Of a stretch of 49,347 nt of DNA, positions 34,635 to 42,714 are shown piece by piece. Source of the DNA: Sphingopyxis sp. Its GTDB lineage: Bacteria; Pseudomonadota; Alphaproteobacteria; Sphingomonadales; Sphingomonadaceae. The position numbers and the translations under genes were made by a program. The first letter of the stretch is position 1; each line of letters begins with the position of its first letter. The stretch is taken from positions 1 through 49,347 of the forward strand of contig JASBSJ010000010.1 of assembly GCA_030148985.1 (NCBI GenBank), in the 5' to 3' direction. The notes under the pieces are model-generated. The model saw nothing but the letters and a program-made list of their open reading frames with translations. It was not told the DNA's origin and searched no databases.

Positions 34635-35384
34635 TTAGAGAGCGCGCAGCGTCAGCGTGGTCTTGCCGGTGTAGTCACCAGCGACCAGGCCCTTGTTGGT
34701 GATCGCCGGAGCAACGAAATCGATGTCCATGCGCGAACGCCATGCGCCCTGCTGCTTCTGACCGGCGTTGCCGGTGGTCGCAACGGTCAGCGTCTGGGCA
34801 GTGCCGGCGGTCTGGGCGTTCAGGGCAACACCGGTCCACGAAGCGGTGACTTCATAGGGGATGTTGGCCTGGAACTCGTCGGTGTCGTAACCGCCCGGGT
34901 TCGCATTCACGAGACCGCGGATGTCGTCCTTGCTGATTTCGACCGAGTTGTTCGTGTTGCAACCGGCGGTCAGCGAGTCGATGTTGGCTTCGGCCGGGCC
35001 GACCATTTCGAAGGCAGCATTGACATTTTCGTTGTTGCCGGTGCGGACACCGATCACGCCGAAGTCGATGTCACGGGCGTTCGAGTTGTTGCCGGCATAG
35101 AACGAACAGTCCTTGTTCACCGAACCGCTCAGCGTGAATTCCACATCGACGGTCGGGGTCGCGGGCGTGCTGTCGCTGGGAGCGTCAGCCTGAGCGCGGT
35201 AACGGGTGCCGATGCCACCGGCGATGGCCAGTTCGGCAAGGCCCTGTGCGATCGCGCCGCCGAAGCCAGTGGGGTTCGTCAGCTGAATGCCGCCGACGTT
35301 GTAGTGCACCTGGTTCGTCTGCGCGGCAGCCGGGGTCGCGATCAGGGCGATGGCGGCAGCGGCGCCGTAAAGAATCGTCTTCAT
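34635..35384 (-). CDS. Probable major pilus subunit (SCPU-related)
   Basis: A 249-residue exported protein: signal peptide MKTILYGAAAAIALIATPAAA, then a beta-rich, Asn/Thr/Gly-rich domain with two cysteines (NKDCSFYAG and LTAGCNTNN) and a C-terminus GLVAGDYTGKTTLTLRAL. The GDY...TLTL ending matches SCPU-type pilins (compare the GDYSETITITVSPI ending of the gene upstream). A GGGAAGAAG site precedes the ATG. Codon use is strongly biased to preferred codons and a terminator follows, consistent with the most abundant subunit. Assignment as major pilin is inferred. Confidence 0.8.
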   Translation of the reverse strand: MKTILYGAAAAIALIATPAAAQTNQVHYNVGGIQLTNPTGFGGAIAQGLAELAIAGGIGTRYRAQADAPSDSTPATPTVDVEFTLSGSVNKDCSFYAGNNSNARDIDFGVIGVRTGNNENVNAAFEMVGPAEANIDSLTAGCNTNNSVEISKDDIRGLVNANPGGYDTDEFQANIPYEVTASWTGVALNAQTAGTAQTLTVATTGNAGQKQQGAWRSRMDIDFVAPAITNKGLVAGDYTGKTTLTLRAL

Positions 35385-35527
35385 AGTCTTCTTCCCTCTA
35401 TTGTCGCCGCCGCCCGGAATGTCGGGTGGGGGCGTGTTTTGCACCGATTGGTCGGAGAAACCGGAAGGACGTCGGTGCCAGCCCTTCCGGCCTAATTCCG
35501 CCCGCGACAAAGGCCGCAGGCGAATTT

Positions 35528-36094
35528 TCAAATGGGCGAAACGGTGATCGTGATCGTCTCCGAATAATCACCGGCAAGCAGCCCGGCCTCGCCCGACGGC
35601 TGGCCGAGTTCGACCGCCAGCACCATGCCGTCGGTGGCGATGCCGCCGTTGCTGGAAATGATGCCGCCGGCCAAAAGCTGGCGGCTGCTGAACGAACGGC
35701 TCAGCGTCTGTTGCGACGGGTAACGCACCGGCATTTCCACAGCCAGATTGTACGGCAGGACACCGCCGAACGGTCCCTGACCATTCGGCATCGTCGTGTG
35801 CGTCAAACCGCCGCGCGCGCCCTTGATCGTCATCGTGAACGGAACATTGCAATCGAAGGCGACGCGCGCCTCGATGCCCAGGCCGCGGCGTTCCAGATTA
35901 CCGAAATCCATGTCGGGAATATTGCCCATCGCGCAGTGCTGACGCACCATGCCGCTGACGGCGATGTCCAGCGAGCGGACATTCTGGATTTCCCTGGCGG
36001 CTGCCGGTGTCGAAACCGCAACGCCCGAAATCATCGCGCCGACCAGGGCGGCCGTCGCCAATGCCTTGTACGATCCAAGTCGCAAAATATCCAT
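35528..36094 (-). CDS. SCPU-type pilus subunit
   Basis: A 188-residue exported protein with signal segment MDILRLGSYKALATAALVGA and an AAA-type cleavage site, followed by a beta-rich domain with two cysteines (VRQHCAMGN and VAFDCNVPF) and the SCPU-like C-terminus GLLAGDYSETITITVSPI. It is the first gene of the pilus operon, facing the PilZ-XRE regulator across a 400-bp control region. Several starts are possible (36133 also in frame); 36094 puts the signal peptide at the front. Could be the initiating or anchoring subunit. Confidence 0.78.
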   Translation of the reverse strand: MDILRLGSYKALATAALVGAMISGVAVSTPAAAREIQNVRSLDIAVSGMVRQHCAMGNIPDMDFGNLERRGLGIEARVAFDCNVPFTMTIKGARGGLTHTTMPNGQGPFGGVLPYNLAVEMPVRYPSQQTLSRSFSSRQLLAGGIISSNGGIATDGMVLAVELGQPSGEAGLLAGDYSETITITVSPI

Positions 36095-36185
36095 CCCCGC
36101 AATTTGCACGGCTAACCGTCCATCAAATGTCATGCGCTCGGCGCCGTTGCGCCAATGGGAGATGCGACCCTCTCCCCCCCGTTTG

Positions 36186-36202
36186 TTAGTAAATACTTAG
36201 TA
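36186..36202. promoter_or_regulatory. TTAGTA direct repeat, candidate operator
   Basis: TTAGTA occurs at 36186-36191 and 36197-36202, 11 bp apart, one helical turn; AGTA-AA-TACT inside is also a short inverted repeat. Such spacing is typical of sites for dimeric helix-turn-helix proteins. Confidence 0.4.
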
Positions 36203-36233
36203 CATGGGTTGAGCGCGAATCACACCCCAAATC

Positions 36234-36248
36234 TTGCGCATTGCGCAA
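36234..36248. promoter_or_regulatory. Perfect palindrome TTGCGCA-T-TGCGCAA, candidate operator
   Basis: Two 7-bp arms around one base, in the control region upstream of both the pilus operon and the PilZ-XRE gene. A likely target would be that regulator itself. Confidence 0.5.
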
Positions 36249-36521
36249 TAATCTTGACCCGTCGTTGTTCGCTAAACTGCACATATTCCCGGAAAATTGG
36301 GATTTTTGAGCGTTTCGCAACGAGGATGCACAGGGGCGATTTCCCGCGGCAGTCCTGAAATGAAACATCGACTCGTTAAGACTTTAATGCGACGCCCGAT
36401 TGCATCTTAACCGCGCCGCGTGAGGGCCATTTCGCGGGCCGCCGTCGGTGCAGCGCACGGCCGGCTCGCTCCGGCGACAAATTAACCCCATCGCAAGACA
36501 TCGGTGCAATCGCTGGCGGTG

Positions 36522-37229
36522 ATGCCCTTTCCCGCCCATATCGAGCCCGCCAGTCCCGCCGCCGATGAGCGAGGCGAACCGCGCATTCGCCTGAACCTCG
36601 ATACGGTGGGGGTAGCGGCGAACGGCGATGTCACGGCGGTGATGATCCACGACATGTCGCGCACCGGTCTGTTGATCGAAACCGGATCGCCGCTGACGCT
36701 GGGTCAGTCGATCTGGGTCGCGCTGCCCGAGGCCGGCGAGGTCGCGGCCACGATCGTGTGGAACAGCGGCCGTTTGTTCGGTTGCCGCTTCGACGCGGCG
36801 CTATCCGAAGCGTCGCTGAGCGCCGCGCGGCTGAAAAATCCGATACCGGCCGCCGTCGACCCGATCCAACACGCCGCGCCGGCGGCGGCTCCCCAAAGCT
36901 TCGCCGAGCGGCTGCGGGCGCGGCGCTTGGAACGCGGATGGAGCCTCGCGAGTCTCGCCGAACGATCGGGACTGAGCAAGCCGAGCATCTGGGGCTGGGA
37001 AACCGGCAAGGCAAAGCCGCGGGCGGTCAGCCTGCGCATCCTGGCCGAAACATTCGGCATCGATGAAACCGAGTTGCTGGGTCAGGAAGAAGGCGGCGCG
37101 CGCTCGTCCGCGACCGATCAGCGCGCCGCAAACCGCGCGTTGCAACATGTTGTCGACGCGAGCAGGCAACAAATTGCCGATATGGCCGGCGTCGATCGGC
37201 AACGCGTGCGAATAGCCATCGATTATTAG
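36522..37229 (+). CDS. PilZ-XRE fusion: candidate c-di-GMP-responsive transcription regulator
   Basis: A 235-residue protein with an N-terminal PilZ domain (about 10-100) and a C-terminal XRE/Cro-type helix-turn-helix (about 112-170). Both c-di-GMP contact motifs are canonical: RGEPR (Arg17 and Arg21, RxxxR) and DMSRTG (44-49, D/NxSxxG). The HTH reads FAERLRARRLERGWSLASLA and SGLSKPSIWGWETGKAKPR, ending with an ELLG region. A tail of 60 residues follows. A one-component switch that binds c-di-GMP and DNA is predicted. It is divergent from the pilus operon, which it probably controls. ATG 36522 or an upstream GTG (36504) may be the start. Confidence 0.85.
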   Translation: MPFPAHIEPASPAADERGEPRIRLNLDTVGVAANGDVTAVMIHDMSRTGLLIETGSPLTLGQSIWVALPEAGEVAATIVWNSGRLFGCRFDAALSEASLSAARLKNPIPAAVDPIQHAAPAAAPQSFAERLRARRLERGWSLASLAERSGLSKPSIWGWETGKAKPRAVSLRILAETFGIDETELLGQEEGGARSSATDQRAANRALQHVVDASRQQIADMAGVDRQRVRIAIDY

Positions 37230-37240
37230 GCGAATTGCGC

Positions 37241-37271
37241 TTGACCCTCACGCTGCGTCATCCCCGATAGG
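37241..37271 (+). promoter_or_regulatory. Candidate MerR-type promoter (19-bp spacer)
   Basis: TTGACC at 37241-37246, 19 bp, then GATAGG, with the core ACG-CTG-CGT in the spacer. Overlong spacers are typical of promoters activated by MerR proteins; autoregulation of the gene downstream is suggested. Confidence 0.45.
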
Positions 37272-37295
37272 GTGGCGCGTGATGAGGAGACAGAT

Positions 37296-38048
37296 GTGCG
37301 AACGGTCAAACAGCTAGCCACCGCCGCGGGGATCAGCGTCCGGACGCTGCATCATTATGATGCGATCGGTCTGCTGCGGCCGGGGCATGTCGGTGCCAAC
37401 GGCTATCGCTATTATGGAAAGGAGGAGCTGCTGCGATTGCAGCAAATCCTCTTTTACCGCGAACTCGGGATGCCGCTGGCCGAGATTGGCGCGGTGCTCG
37501 ACGATCCCGCCTTCGACCTGCTTGCCGCGCTGCGCGGGCATCGCGCCGCGCTTCAGGGTCGGATCGCGCAATATCAGGGCCTCATCCAGACCATCGATCG
37601 CACGATCGCATCACTGGAAAGGAACGAAACCATGGAAGACAATGACTATTACGCGGGAATCGCCCCCGAAACGCGCGACCGCTGGGAACGGGAGGCCGAA
37701 AAATATTGGGGCAAGGAGGCCGTCGCCGCCGCCCACGAAAAGGCCAGGGCGCTGACGAAAGAACAGGTTGACCAGATCCGCCGCGAAATGGAGGACATCC
37801 GCGACGCCTTCGCGCGCCTGTTTCGCGACGGCGCCGCGCCGGGGTCCGACGCGGTGCAGGCCGTCACCGAGCGCCATTATCGCTGGGTCTCGCACAGCTG
37901 GACCCCCGACGCCGCCGCCTTTGCGGGGCTTGGCCGCCTCTATGTCGAAAATCCCGAATTCCGGGCGACCTATAAGGATGATGAGCTGCCCGGCTGCCCC
38001 GAGTTCATCGCCGCGGCGATGGCGATCTATGCCGAACGCTCGCTCTGA
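37296..38048 (+). CDS. MerR family regulator with TipAS effector domain
   Basis: A 250-residue transcription factor. The N-terminal MerR winged helix ([20 protein letters not shown], then YDAIGLLRP and [10 protein letters not shown]) is followed by a dimer coiled coil and a C-terminal TipAS-like domain (about 120-245; [40 protein letters not shown]), which in TipA binds thiopeptide antibiotics. GTG at 37296 follows AGGAG at a good distance and matches family starts. It likely activates a resistance or stress gene, possibly its own. Its 3' end overlaps that of convergent queA by 22 bp. Confidence 0.93.
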   Translation: MRTVKQLATAAGISVRTLHHYDAIGLLRPGHVGANGYRYYGKEELLRLQQILFYRELGMPLAEIGAVLDDPAFDLLAALRGHRAALQGRIAQYQGLIQTIDRTIASLERNETMEDNDYYAGIAPETRDRWEREAEKYWGKEAVAAAHEKARALTKEQVDQIRREMEDIRDAFARLFRDGAAPGSDAVQAVTERHYRWVSHSWTPDAAAFAGLGRLYVENPEFRATYKDDELPGCPEFIAAAMAIYAERSL

Positions 38049-39073
38049 CGCGGCAATAGCAGGCTGGCATCGCCATAGCTGTAGAAGCGGTAGCCCGCGG
38101 CAATCGCATGGGCATAGGCCGCCTGCATCGTGTCCAGCCCCATCAGCGCGCTGACCAGCATGAAGAGGGTCGAGCGCGGCAGGTGGAAATTGGTCATCAG
38201 CCCGTCGATCGCCTTGAAGCGATAGCCGGGGGTGATGAAAATCGACGTGTCGCCCGCAAATGACGCCATGGTGCCATCCTTGCGGGCGGCGCTTTCGAGC
38301 AGGCGCAGGCTGGTCGTGCCCACCGCGATCACCCGGCCGCCGGCCGCACGCACAGCATTGAGCCGCGCCGCGGTGTCCTCGTCGATCCGCCCCCATTCGG
38401 CGTGCATGACATGGTCGTCGGTGTCGTCGGCCTTGACGGGCAGGAAGGTGCCCGCGCCGACATGCAGGGTCAGCGTTTCGGTAACGATCCCCGCCGCCGC
38501 CAGCGCCGCGAGCAGTTCGGGCGTGAAATGCAGCGCCGCCGTCGGCGCCGCGACCGCGCCGTCCTCACGCGCGAACATCGTCTGGTAATCGGCGCGGTCG
38601 GCCTCGTCAGTCGCGCGCTTGCCCGCGATATAGGGCGGGAGCGGCATCGTCCCAGCGCGTTCGAGCAGCAACTCGACCGGCTCGTCGCCGGCAAAGGCGA
38701 GGATGAAGCTGCCGTCGGCGAGCCGTTCCTCGGCCAGCGCCGCCACCCCCGAACCGAAATCGACCGTCTCGCCGACGCGCAGCCGCTTGGCGTTGCGCAC
38801 GAACGCCTGCCAGCGGCGCAGGTCGATCCGCTTGTGCAGCGTGGCGCCGATCTTCGCCTCTCCGCGCCGTCCCTCCAGCTGCGCCGGGATCACGCGCGTG
38901 TCGTTGAAGACGAGGCAGTCGCCGGGCCGCAGCCATTGCGGCAGGTCGCGCACCCCGGCATCGACAATGTCACCGCCGTCGACCACCAGCATCCGCGCTG
39001 CATCGCGCGGACGCGCGGGGCGCAGCGCGATGCGCTCGCCGGGCAAATCGAAATCGAAGGCATCGACGCGCAT
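38027..39073 (-). CDS. queA: S-adenosylmethionine:tRNA ribosyltransferase-isomerase
   Basis: Transfers the ribosyl group of SAM to preQ1-34 in tRNA, giving epoxyqueuosine. The 348-residue product is typical: N-terminal [76 protein letters not shown] and SYGDASLL near the end. It follows the cyclophilin gene by 24 bp on the same strand. In related genomes tgt comes directly after; here the next genes downstream are the MerR regulator (overlapping by 22 bp, opposite strand) and the pilus island. Confidence 0.97.
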   Translation of the reverse strand: MRVDAFDFDLPGERIALRPARPRDAARMLVVDGGDIVDAGVRDLPQWLRPGDCLVFNDTRVIPAQLEGRRGEAKIGATLHKRIDLRRWQAFVRNAKRLRVGETVDFGSGVAALAEERLADGSFILAFAGDEPVELLLERAGTMPLPPYIAGKRATDEADRADYQTMFAREDGAVAAPTAALHFTPELLAALAAAGIVTETLTLHVGAGTFLPVKADDTDDHVMHAEWGRIDEDTAARLNAVRAAGGRVIAVGTTSLRLLESAARKDGTMASFAGDTSIFITPGYRFKAIDGLMTNFHLPRSTLFMLVSALMGLDTMQAAYAHAIAAGYRFYSYGDASLLLPRQSERSA

Positions 39074-39097
39074 AAGGGTTCGCGCGCCTTTCCGCGT

Positions 39098-39910
<813 letters not shown>

Positions 39911-39997
39911 GCTGGATCGGCCTCTGTACAATATTCCGGAACTGCGCCCTGTTCGGCGCGCCCTAGCGGGAAAAAGCTGAACGCTCAATGGATGGTG

Positions 39998-40504
39998 TCA
40001 CGCCTCGCCCTGGCGAAGGCCGCGCGCGGCGATACGCGCGACCACCGCCTCGCGCACCGCGGGCGTCACGAATTTGTGGATGTCACCACCAAAGATCGCG
40101 ATTTCCTTGACCAGTCGCGAGGCGATCGGTTGCAGCCCGACGTCGGCCATCAGGAAGACGGTTTCGATGCGGTCGTTGAGCTGCTGGTTCATGCCAGCCA
40201 TCTGATATTCATATTCGAAATCGGCGACCGCGCGCAGCCCGCGAACGATGACCGTTGCGCCTTCGCGCTGGGCAAAATCCATCAGCAGCGAGTTGAAGCC
40301 GACGACCCGAATGTCGCCCTCGATCGCCTCGACCTCGCGCTTCACCATCGCGATGCGTTCGTCATCGTCGAACATCGGCGATTTGGTGATGTTGGTCGTC
40401 ACCCCGATCACCAGCCGGTCGACCAGCTTGGCCCCGCGCCGGATAATGTCCATATGGCCGAGCGTGATCGGATCGAAAGTCCCCGGATAAACCCCCACCC
40501 GCAT
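39998..40504 (-). CDS. coaD: Phosphopantetheine adenylyltransferase
   Basis: Catalyses the fourth step of coenzyme A synthesis, forming dephospho-CoA from 4'-phosphopantetheine and ATP. The 168-residue protein has the nucleotidylyltransferase motif GTFDPITLGHMDII (T/HxGH) and the conserved RGLRAVADFEYEYQMAGMN. Length is normal. Its ATG overlaps the last base of the ispA stop (TAATG). Both are part of a minus-strand housekeeping run xseB-ispA-coaD-cyclophilin-queA. Confidence 0.98.
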   Translation of the reverse strand: MRVGVYPGTFDPITLGHMDIIRRGAKLVDRLVIGVTTNITKSPMFDDDERIAMVKREVEAIEGDIRVVGFNSLLMDFAQREGATVIVRGLRAVADFEYEYQMAGMNQQLNDRIETVFLMADVGLQPIASRLVKEIAIFGGDIHKFVTPAVREAVVARIAARGLRQGEA

Positions 40505-41424
40505 TACCGGTCCCTTTCCACGACATAGCGTGCGATCGCGCGGAGCAGCGCCGCTTCCTCGCCGAAACTGGCCAGATGACCGACCGCCTGTTCGACGAGC
40601 AGCGTCGCCTGATCGCGTGCGCGCTCCAGTCCCATCAGCGTGACAAAGGTCGCCTTGCCCGCCGCTTCGTCCTTGTGCAGCGCCTTGCCCGCCAGCGCCT
40701 CGTCGCCCTCGACATCCATGATGTCGTCGGCGATCTGGAACGCGAGCCCGATGTCGCGCGCATAACCGCGCAACGGCCGACGCCCCTCGACGGGGATACG
40801 CGCGAGAATCGCGCCCGCCTCGACCGAAAAGGCGATCAGCGCCCCGGTCTTGAGCTGTTGCAGCCGCGTCACCGTGGAGAGGTCGAAATCGGCGGTTTCG
40901 GCGGCGAGGTCCATCATCTGCCCGCCCGCCATGCCCGCCGGACCTGCGGCGCGCGCCAGTTCGCAGCACAGCTCGCCGCGCACAAAGGGATCGGCGCTCG
41001 TCGCCGGATCGCACAGCCATTCAAAAGCGAGCGCGTGGAGCGAATCGCCGGCCAGTACCGCGGTCGCTTCGCCGAAGGCCTTGTGGGTGGTCGGCTTGCC
41101 GCGGCGCATATCGTCATCGTCCATGCACGGCAGATCGTCGTGGATCAGCGAATAGACGTGCATCGCCTCGACCGCGGCGCCAACGCGCAGCGTCAGCGCG
41201 CGGTCGACATGGAACAAATCGCCCGCCGCGCGGACGAGCAAGGGGCGCAGCCTTTTTCCCCCCGCGATCGCGGCGTAGCGCATCGCCTCATACAGCGGCC
41301 CGCGCGGGTCGGCGGGCACAGCGAGCAATGTGTCGAACAGCGCGTCGATTCCCTCGGCGACCTCGGCCTGGGTCGTGCGGAGCAATTCCGCGCCGCGCGC
41401 AATATCGCCGTCGACCGATGCCAC
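40504..41424 (-). CDS. ispA: Polyprenyl (farnesyl/geranyl) diphosphate synthase
   Basis: Condenses isopentenyl diphosphate with dimethylallyl and geranyl diphosphate to give farnesyl diphosphate, precursor of quinone tails, undecaprenyl carriers, hopanoids and carotenoids. The 306-residue protein has the first Asp-rich motif DDLPCMDDDDMRRG and the second, DDIMD, with GGKRLRP at the IPP site. Two extra residues between the Asp pairs (DDxxxxD) are typical of bacterial type. It lies between xseB (6 bp upstream) and coaD (1-bp overlap). Confidence 0.96.
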   Translation of the reverse strand: MASVDGDIARGAELLRTTQAEVAEGIDALFDTLLAVPADPRGPLYEAMRYAAIAGGKRLRPLLVRAAGDLFHVDRALTLRVGAAVEAMHVYSLIHDDLPCMDDDDMRRGKPTTHKAFGEATAVLAGDSLHALAFEWLCDPATSADPFVRGELCCELARAAGPAGMAGGQMMDLAAETADFDLSTVTRLQQLKTGALIAFSVEAGAILARIPVEGRRPLRGYARDIGLAFQIADDIMDVEGDEALAGKALHKDEAAGKATFVTLMGLERARDQATLLVEQAVGHLASFGEEAALLRAIARYVVERDR

Positions 41425-41430
41425 GCCCGC

Positions 41431-41694
41431 TCAGCCTTCGCCGAAGGGCGCGGTTCCCGACGGCCGGCCGTCGGCAGCGAGGCTCACCTGCTCGATCCGC
41501 GCCTGCGCCGCGGCGAGCCGCGCCTCGCAATGACTGCGCAGCGCATGGCCGCGCTCATAGAGGCTGACCGATTCCTCAAGGCTGACGTCGCCGCTTTCGA
41601 GCCGCCGGACGATCGTTTCGAGCTCGCCCATCGCGGCTTCGAACGACAGGGCGGCGATGTCGGCAGGGGCGGCGGTGTCGGGGGTGTCCGTCAT
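41431..41694 (-). CDS. xseB: Exodeoxyribonuclease VII small subunit
   Basis: An 87-residue helical subunit of exonuclease VII, which degrades single-stranded DNA from both ends together with XseA. The conserved block [20 protein letters not shown] then [12 protein letters not shown] is complete. It is the first gene of the operon with ispA and coaD; dxs, often nearby, is not seen. Divergent from the DUF2177 gene across 90 bp. Confidence 0.96.
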   Translation of the reverse strand: MTDTPDTAAPADIAALSFEAAMGELETIVRRLESGDVSLEESVSLYERGHALRSHCEARLAAAQARIEQVSLAADGRPSGTAPFGEG

Positions 41695-41784
41695 GCCCCC
41701 TGCTTTGGCCTCTTCGCCCCCGTTCGGTCAAGCTTGACGTCACGCGGCGCTGCTATAGCGTCCGCCACCGGAGGAGCCTTGGCC

Positions 41785-42201
41785 ATGACCCTGCAATCCG
41801 TCGCCGCCTATTTCGCCACCGCGATCGTCTTTGGCATTCTCGACGCGCTCTGGCTGCGCGTCATGGTCACCAAAGTCTATCGCCCCGAAATCGGCGCACT
41901 GCTCATGGACGGGTGGCGCCCGGCGCCGGCGCTGATCTTTTACGCGCTCTATATGCTCGGCATCCAGATTTTCGCGGTGCAGCCGGCGCTGGCCGCCGGC
42001 AAGTGGCAGGTGGCGGCGCAGTGGGGGGCGCTGTTCGGCTTTTTCTGCTACATGACCTATGACCTTACCAACCATGCGACGATGAAAATCTGGTCGACGA
42101 AGGTCACTTTGCTCGACATCGCCTGGGGCACGCTGGCGACGGGATTTGCGGCGGGCGCAGCGGCGTGGCTGGTACTCGCCTGGATGCCGCGCAGCGCCTG
42201 A
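41785..42201 (+). CDS. DUF2177 family membrane protein
   Basis: A 138-residue integral membrane protein with four hydrophobic segments, starting at an ATG preceded by GGAGGAG. Family hallmarks are FGILDALWLRVM, IFYALYMLGIQIFAV, and GFFCYMTYDLTNHATMKIW; the TYDLTN motif is the DUF2177 signature. Function is unknown. It stands alone, divergent from xseB. Confidence 0.9.
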   Translation: MTLQSVAAYFATAIVFGILDALWLRVMVTKVYRPEIGALLMDGWRPAPALIFYALYMLGIQIFAVQPALAAGKWQVAAQWGALFGFFCYMTYDLTNHATMKIWSTKVTLLDIAWGTLATGFAAGAAAWLVLAWMPRSA

Positions 42202-42332
42202 CCCCATCTGTTCCGCGCAATCACGATTCCGTTTTTTGCAATTGCCGCTGGGCGCGGCACCCGTCATGTTGCACTGCACAAGAAGAGAGGGGCTCGAAGG
42301 CAAGTTTTGTTCCATCAACAAGGACTTGCACC

Positions 42333-42629
42333 ATGAAAACCATCATCCTCCCCGCCCTCGGCCTGCTCGCGCTGGCACCCACCGCGGCTCTCGCGAAGGA
42401 CGAAGCGGCAAAGCGTTTCCAGCACGACGGCGCGATTTACAGCTACACCGTCACCCAGGTCGGGGGCACGCGCGTGATCACGGGTGTCGAAGAACGCACG
42501 GGCAAGCCGTTCACGCTGCGCGTCGGCGAACATCGCGTCCGCGGCACCGTCGGTTCGCAGCAGGTGAGCTTCCCGCTTCGCGACGTCGAGCCGCTGAAGG
42601 CGGACAAGACCACGCTCGCGTCGCGCTGA
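42333..42629 (+). CDS. Small secreted protein of unknown function
   Basis: A 98-residue product with signal peptide MKTIILPALGLLALAPTAALA and a 77-residue mature part rich in Val, Thr and Arg (SYTVTQVGGTRVITGVEER, then GKPFTLRVGEHRVRGTVG), which looks like a small all-beta fold. No cysteines in the mature chain. AAGGAC precedes the start by about 9 bp, and a strong terminator follows, so this is a real single-gene unit. I do not recognise the family; similar small secreted proteins are common in sphingomonads. Confidence 0.8.
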   Translation: MKTIILPALGLLALAPTAALAKDEAAKRFQHDGAIYSYTVTQVGGTRVITGVEERTGKPFTLRVGEHRVRGTVGSQQVSFPLRDVEPLKADKTTLASR

Positions 42630-42645
42630 TTTCTCTCCGACGACG

Positions 42646-42689
42646 GACCCCATATCGCCCCGAAAGACGATATGGGGTCTGTTCGTTTT
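42646..42689 (+). terminator. Rho-independent terminator before purL
   Basis: Perfect 12-bp stem GACCCCATATCG / CGATATGGGGTC with a 10-nt loop, followed by TGTTCGTTTT. It ends the small secreted protein transcript 25 bp before purL. Confidence 0.85.
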
Positions 42690-42714
42690 GCCCGCGCCCC
42701 GCTAAAGGCGCGCC

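Larger units (their letters stand above)
36095..36521. promoter_or_regulatory. Divergent control region between pilus operon and PilZ-XRE gene
   Basis: About 430 bp without a supported gene, less GC-rich than its surroundings, between two divergent genes. It holds the two candidate operators listed separately and several A/T tracts (for example GGAAAATTGGGATTTTTG near 36290). No confident -35/-10 pair was identified by eye. Confidence 0.6.

Noticed and set aside
26577..38026. Integrative element or genomic island with an integrase
   Set aside because: No integrase, transposase, tRNA or flanking direct repeats were found, so it is reported only as an accessory insertion in gene order.
40576..41784. 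Long plus-strand open frame across ispA and xseB, in frame with the DUF2177 gene
   Set aside because: It is antisense to two certain genes; the DUF2177 protein has its own ATG with a good ribosome site at 41785.
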